Shown in pieces: positions 60,256-64,000 of a DNA stretch of 64,000 bases; position 1 is the stretch's first letter; the number at the start of each line of letters is the position of its first letter. Source of the DNA: Prionace glauca (taxonomy: Eukaryota > Chordata > Chondrichthyes > Carcharhiniformes > Carcharhinidae). The notes beneath the pieces were generated by a model that ran no database searches, was not told the DNA's origin, and saw only the letters and a program-made list of their open reading frames with translations. Position numbers and translations under genes: made by a program. Location of the stretch: positions 111,892,437 through 111,956,436 of the forward strand of contig CM075729.1 of the NCBI GenBank assembly GCA_037974335.1, written 5' to 3'.

Positions 60256-61545
60256 ACACTTAACATTTCCAAGTCAGGATGACGTGTGGCTTGGAGGGGA
60301 ACTTCCCCTCCAAGTGTTGGTGGAGGTCTTGCTGCAGCTGTATAGGGCATTGGTGAGGCTGCAGCTGGAGTACTGTGTGCAGCTTTGGGCGCCGCACCTG
60401 CGCAAGGATGTTTTGGCCCTGGAGGGAGTGCAGAGGAGGTTTACTCGGCTGATACCGGAGTTGAGGGGATTGAGCTATGAGGAGAGGCTGAATAAACTAG
60501 GCTTGTACTCGTTAGAGTTCAGAAGAATGAGGGGAGATCTCATTGAGACGTATAAGATGATGAATGGGATGGATAGGATAGAGGTGGAGAGACTGTTCCC
60601 GCTCAAAAAAGACAGTAGGACTAGGGGGCACAGCCTCAAGATAAAGGGGGGGCGGTTTAGAACAGAGTTGAGGAGGAACTTCTTCACTCAAAGGGTGGTG
60701 AATCTCTGGAATTCTCTGCCCGTTGAAGTGGTGGAGGCTGCCTCGCTAAATATTTTTAAGAAACGGGTTGATGGGTTTTTGATAAGAGAAGGGATTAAGG
60801 GTTATGGGGAGAGGGCGGGAAGGTGGAGCTGAGTCACGACAGATCAGCCATGATCTTATTGAATGGCGGGGCAGGCTCGAAGGGCCAGATGGCCTACTCC
60901 TGCTCCTATTTCTTATGTTCTTATGTTCTTATGTTCCCACGTATCTGCTGCCCTTGTCCTTATAGATGGTCAAAATGTCGTGGGTTTGGAGAATGCTGTC
61001 AAAGGAGCCTTGGTGGGTTCCTGCAGTGCAACTTGTGGATGGTACACAGGCTGCCACTGTGTTTTGCTGCTGAATGAATCAGTTGTTTGTAGAAGGGGTA
61101 GCAATCTAGTGGGCTGCTTACTCCTGAATTGGCTAAGCTTCTTGAGTGTTGTTGGAGCTGCAGTCATCCAGGAGTATTCCATCACATTCCTGACTTGTGC
61201 CTTGTAGATGGTGGGCAGTCTGTGGGGGATCAAGGGGGAAGTTATTCGGCACAGGATTCCTAGTCTTTGATGTGTTCTTGTAGCCACAGTATGTATATGG
61301 CTGGTCCAGTGCAGCTTCTGGTCAATGGTAAACCCCCCCAGGATGCTGATAGTTTAACATCTTTAATGCAGTGAAGAATGCAATGATCTTTGTCACTAGT
61401 GAGGTATTCAGTGGCACAAACGTCAATTGTTCCTTATCCCAATGTAGAGATCAGCTGCTTTGTTATAAACTGCCTGGGATTTTGGCCAGAATTATGGACA
61501 GAGGAAAGCTTTACATTTGGTGAAAAGCATCATGAGCAATAACCT
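60256..61545 (-). mobile_element. LINE-J 3' part split by CR1-A
   Basis: Left piece 60,256-60,314 (ACATTTCCAAGTCAGGATGA, TGTGGCTTGGAGGGGAAC), right piece 60,939-61,545 (ATCTGCTGCCCTTGTCCTTA, CAGGAGTATTCCATCACATT, GTCCAGTGCAGCTTCTGGTC). The minus-strand frame 61,287-60,970 gives THQRLGILCRITSPLIPHRL and YKAQVRNVMEYSWMTAAPTT, the C-terminal region of the element. Confidence 0.75.
60315..60938 (+). mobile_element. CR1-A 3' fragment nested in LINE-J
   Basis: 182-codon frame (60,284-60,832; CR1 from ~60,326): LLQLYRALVRLQLEYCVQLW to VVEAASLNIFKKRVDGFLIR, intact to the natural stop. Ends in GTTCTTATGTTCTTATG. Very similar to the copies at 42.5 and 55.0 kb. Confidence 0.9.
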
Positions 61546-61561
61546 CTGTTTTGTTCCAAAA

Positions 61562-61838
61562 TAAGTTTATTTATTAGTGTCACAAGTAAACTTACATTGA
61601 TGGTGCAATTAATTAATGTGAAAATCGCCTAGTTACCACAGTCCAGCACCTGTTCAAGTACACCAAGGGAGAATTTAGCATGGCCAATGCTCCTAACCAG
61701 CGTGTCTTTCAGACTGTGGGAGGAAACCCACATAGACAATGTACAAACTCCACACATACAGTCACCTGAGTCAGGAATCACACTCGGGTCCATGGCGCAG
61801 TGAGGCAGCAGTGCTAACCACTGTGCCACTGTACCAAA
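61562..61838 (-). mobile_element. SINE-1b
   Basis: AAGTTTATTTATTAGTGTCA to GCTAACCACTGTGCCACTGT; part of the core is deleted. Confidence 0.85.
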
Positions 61839-61931
61839 TGCAAAAGAGGGTCTTTATTTATGAAGTATAGTATTTTCTGGAATATTTTAATTTGACATTA
61901 TTTTTTGGTTCCAAACCTTTATGTGTTATTC

Positions 61932-62238
61932 CACTGTGGCACAGTGGTTAGCACTGCTGCCTCACACAGTGCCAGGGACCCTGGTTGGATTCCTGACTTG
62001 GGTCACTGTCTGTGTGAAGTTTGTACATTCTCCCCGTGTCTGCGTGGGTTTCCTCTGGGTGCTCCAGTTTCCTCTTACACTCCAAAGATCTGTGGGTTAG
62101 GCGGATTGGTCATGCTAAATTGCTCCTAGTGTTAGGGAGATTAGCTAGGGTAAATATATGAAGTTATGGGGATAGGCCTGGATGGGATTGTGGCTGGACG
62201 GGCTGAATGCTTCCTTCTGCATGTCGGATTCTATGAAA
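61932..62238 (+). mobile_element. SINE-1a
   Basis: TGTGGCACAGTGGTTAGCAC to TTCTGCATGTCGGATTCTAT; the tail is slightly shortened. Confidence 0.85.
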
Positions 62239-62319
62239 ATAAAAAAAAATCCATTTGCCTACTTCTCATTGTGCCTGGCTCCAAGTATGGGTGAGTACAG
62301 GCATCGGAGAGTGAGCTTC

Positions 62320-63505
62320 TTTTTATTTGTTCATCTGATATGGGTATTACTAGCTAGGCCAGCATTTATTGCCCACCTCTAATTGCCCCTTGATAACATA
62401 GTGGTGAGCCACCTTCTAGAAGGTTTGGAAGACGCTAGTAACAGAGCCTCGGGGAGTTGGTGCAGTGCATCTTGTCAGTGGTGGAGGGAGTGAATATTTG
62501 TAGAAGAGGAACCAATCAAAAAAGCTGCTTTGTCCTGGATGGTGTCGAGTGTTGTTGGAGTGTGTTGAGAATGTTTCAACACACTCCTGACTTGTACTTT
62601 TTAGATTGTGGACAGGCTTTGGGGAGTCAGGAGGTGAGTAACTTGCTACCGGTTTTCTACCTTTAACCTACTCTTGCAGCACAGTATTTATTTGGCTAGT
62701 GCAGTTCGATTTCTGGTCAGTGGTAATCCTAGGGTGTTAATAATGGGAGATTCAATGATGGAAATGACATTGAATGCCATGGCTATATGGTTACTTCCTC
62801 TCTTGTTGGAGGTGGTCATTGTCTGGCACTTGTGTAACGTAAATGATACTTGCTACTTGTCAGCCCAAGCTTGAATATTGCCCAGGGCTTGCTGTATTTG
62901 GACACAGACTGCTTCAGTATCTGAGGAGTCGGAAATGGTGCTGAACATTGTGCAGTCATCAGCGAATTTCTCCGTTATGATGGCAGGGAGGTCATTGATG
63001 AAGAAGTTGAAGCTAGTGGGGCCTAGGACACTCCTGCAGTGATACCCCAGGACCAGGATGATTGACCTGCAACGACTACAACCACCTTCCTTTGTGCTGA
63101 GTCTAACTCCAACCTGCGGTGACTTTCCCACGAGTTCCCATTGACTCTAATTTGGCTAGGGGTCCTTGATGTCACACTCAATCAAATGCTGCCTTAATGT
63201 CACGGGCAGTCACTCTCGCCTCACCCCTGAAGTTCAGCTCTTCTCTCCATGTTTGAACCAAGGCTGTGATTGTGGTCAGGAACTGAGTGCTTTTGGTGGA
63301 GCCCAAACTGAGCCTGAACGAGCAGGTTATTGCCGAATAAGCCCTACTTGTTAGCATTGTGATGGTCCCTCCCTTTACTTTGCTGACAACCGCAAGGAGA
63401 CTGATGGGGTAGGAATTGACCAGATTAGATTTGTTATTGCTACATTGGAACAGCTGGACTAGGGACACAGCAAGTTCTAACCCTCTCGGCTTGTCCAGGT
63501 TCATT
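62320..63505 (-). mobile_element. LINE-J RT-to-3' end fragment
   Basis: Minus strand, from 63,505: YPISLLAVVSKVKGGTITML, VQTWREELNFRGEARVTARD IKAAFD (motif A). Then VLGPTSFNFFINDLPAIITE and KFADDCTMFSTISDSSDTEA (motif C), QIQQALGNIQAWADK. The 3' UTR ends at the GCCAGCATTTATTGCCCACC tail (~62,360). This is the RT of the third LINE group, broken in several frames. Confidence 0.8.
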
Positions 63506-63571
63506 ATTTGCACTGCTGCATCATTTCTCACAGCATTCTGGGATTACAAACACTTCATTTTTCACAGCCCT

Positions 63572-63912
63572 GTGGGCGGCACAGTGGCACAGTGGTTAGC
63601 ACTGCTACCTCGGTGTACCAGGGACCTGGTTTCAATTCCCGGTTTTATCTGTCCGGAGTTTGCATGTTCTCCCCGTGTCTGTGTGGGTTTCCTCCAGGTG
63701 CTCCAGTTTCCTCCCACAGTCCAAAGATGTGCAGGTTAGGTGCATTGGCCATGCTAAATTGCCCCTTCGTGTCCTGGGATGTGTGGGTTCAAGGGATTAG
63801 CAGGGTAAATGTATGGGGTTGCGGGAAGAGGGACTGGGGTGGGATTGTTATTGGTGTAGACTTAATGGGCCGAATGGCCTCCTTCTGCACTGTAGGGTTT
63901 CTATGATTCTGC
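63572..63912 (+). mobile_element. SINE-1a, full length
   Basis: GGGCGGCACAGTGGCACAGT, B-box-like GGTTTCAATTCCCGG, core GTGTGGGTTTCCTCCAGGTG, and TTCTGCACTGTAGGGTTTCT followed by ATGATTCTG. One of the cleanest tail-a copies. Confidence 0.9.
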
Positions 63913-64000
63913 TTCTCGTGTATTGCCCTATTTTGCATTGCCGTCTTCAGTTTTTATCCTTCACATTGCAATGACTTTTCTGTTTGCTAATTTTGAGCGT

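Noticed and set aside
888-63912. tRNA genes at SINE-1 and SINE-2 heads
   Set aside because: A- and B-box-like sequences are present, but cloverleaf pairing and acceptor stems are not; they are SINE promoters.

Overview
This window looks like nuclear DNA of a cartilaginous fish (shark or ray). The basis is its repeat content: dozens of copies of tRNA-headed SINEs with the strongly conserved central block shared with V-SINEs, several CR1 lineages, an L2-like LINE, a third LINE group, and Penelope-like fold-back elements. There is no bacterial or viral gene organisation and no complete host gene that I can support. Species assignment is inference from repeat type only.

Names used below are mine. 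SINE-1 is the tRNA/V-core SINE: tail 'a' ends like CR1 (GGCCTCCTTCTGCACTGTAG then ATTCTATG), tail 'b' ends like L2 (TTGTGACACTAATAAATAAA). SINE-2 is a second tRNA-derived SINE ending in GGCAATAAATGCTGGCC. CR1-A to CR1-G are CR1-group LINE lineages. L2s is the L2-like LINE. LINE-J is a third non-LTR LINE (Jockey/L2 group) whose 3' end resembles the SINE-2 tail. PLE-1 and PLE-2 are Penelope-like fold-back families.

Layout: 0-10.9 kb is a mosaic of SINE-1, SINE-2 and LINE fragments with a local duplication at 1.1/2.1 kb. 10.95-11.85 kb is a 69-bp minisatellite. 12.4-15.8 kb holds CR1 copies split by SINEs. 17.4-20.4 kb is the main repeat-poor, CpG-rich stretch (a possible short host exon on the minus strand, and CA repeats). 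20.4-32.5 kb is nested L2s/CR1/SINE/PLE sequence. 32.8-34.0 kb is a large CA/GACAG array. 34-42 kb is mixed SINE/LINE sequence with a split minisatellite and a tRNA-Asp-like relic. 42.2-46.7 kb is one CR1 (CR1-B) with a second (CR1-A) inserted in it. 50.8-55.1 kb has a CR1 3' end expanded into a 32-bp minisatellite, followed by a nearly full-length CR1-A with esterase, endonuclease and reverse-transcriptase parts. 55.2-57.0 kb is a CR1 with four younger insertions. 57.0-58.3 kb is a GTGTCTCTC-type array. 58.3-64 kb is LINE/SINE mosaic with LINE-J reverse-transcriptase remnants.

How the elements relate: the LINEs (CR1, L2s, LINE-J) encode the copying machinery. The SINEs carry 3' tails matching each of the three LINE groups and were probably mobilised by them. 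The PLE fold-backs carry hammerhead-ribozyme-like cores. The insertion-in-insertion order gives a relative chronology, with SINE-1, PLE-1 and CR1-A among the youngest. Element boundaries were read by eye and are usually good to about 5-20 bases.
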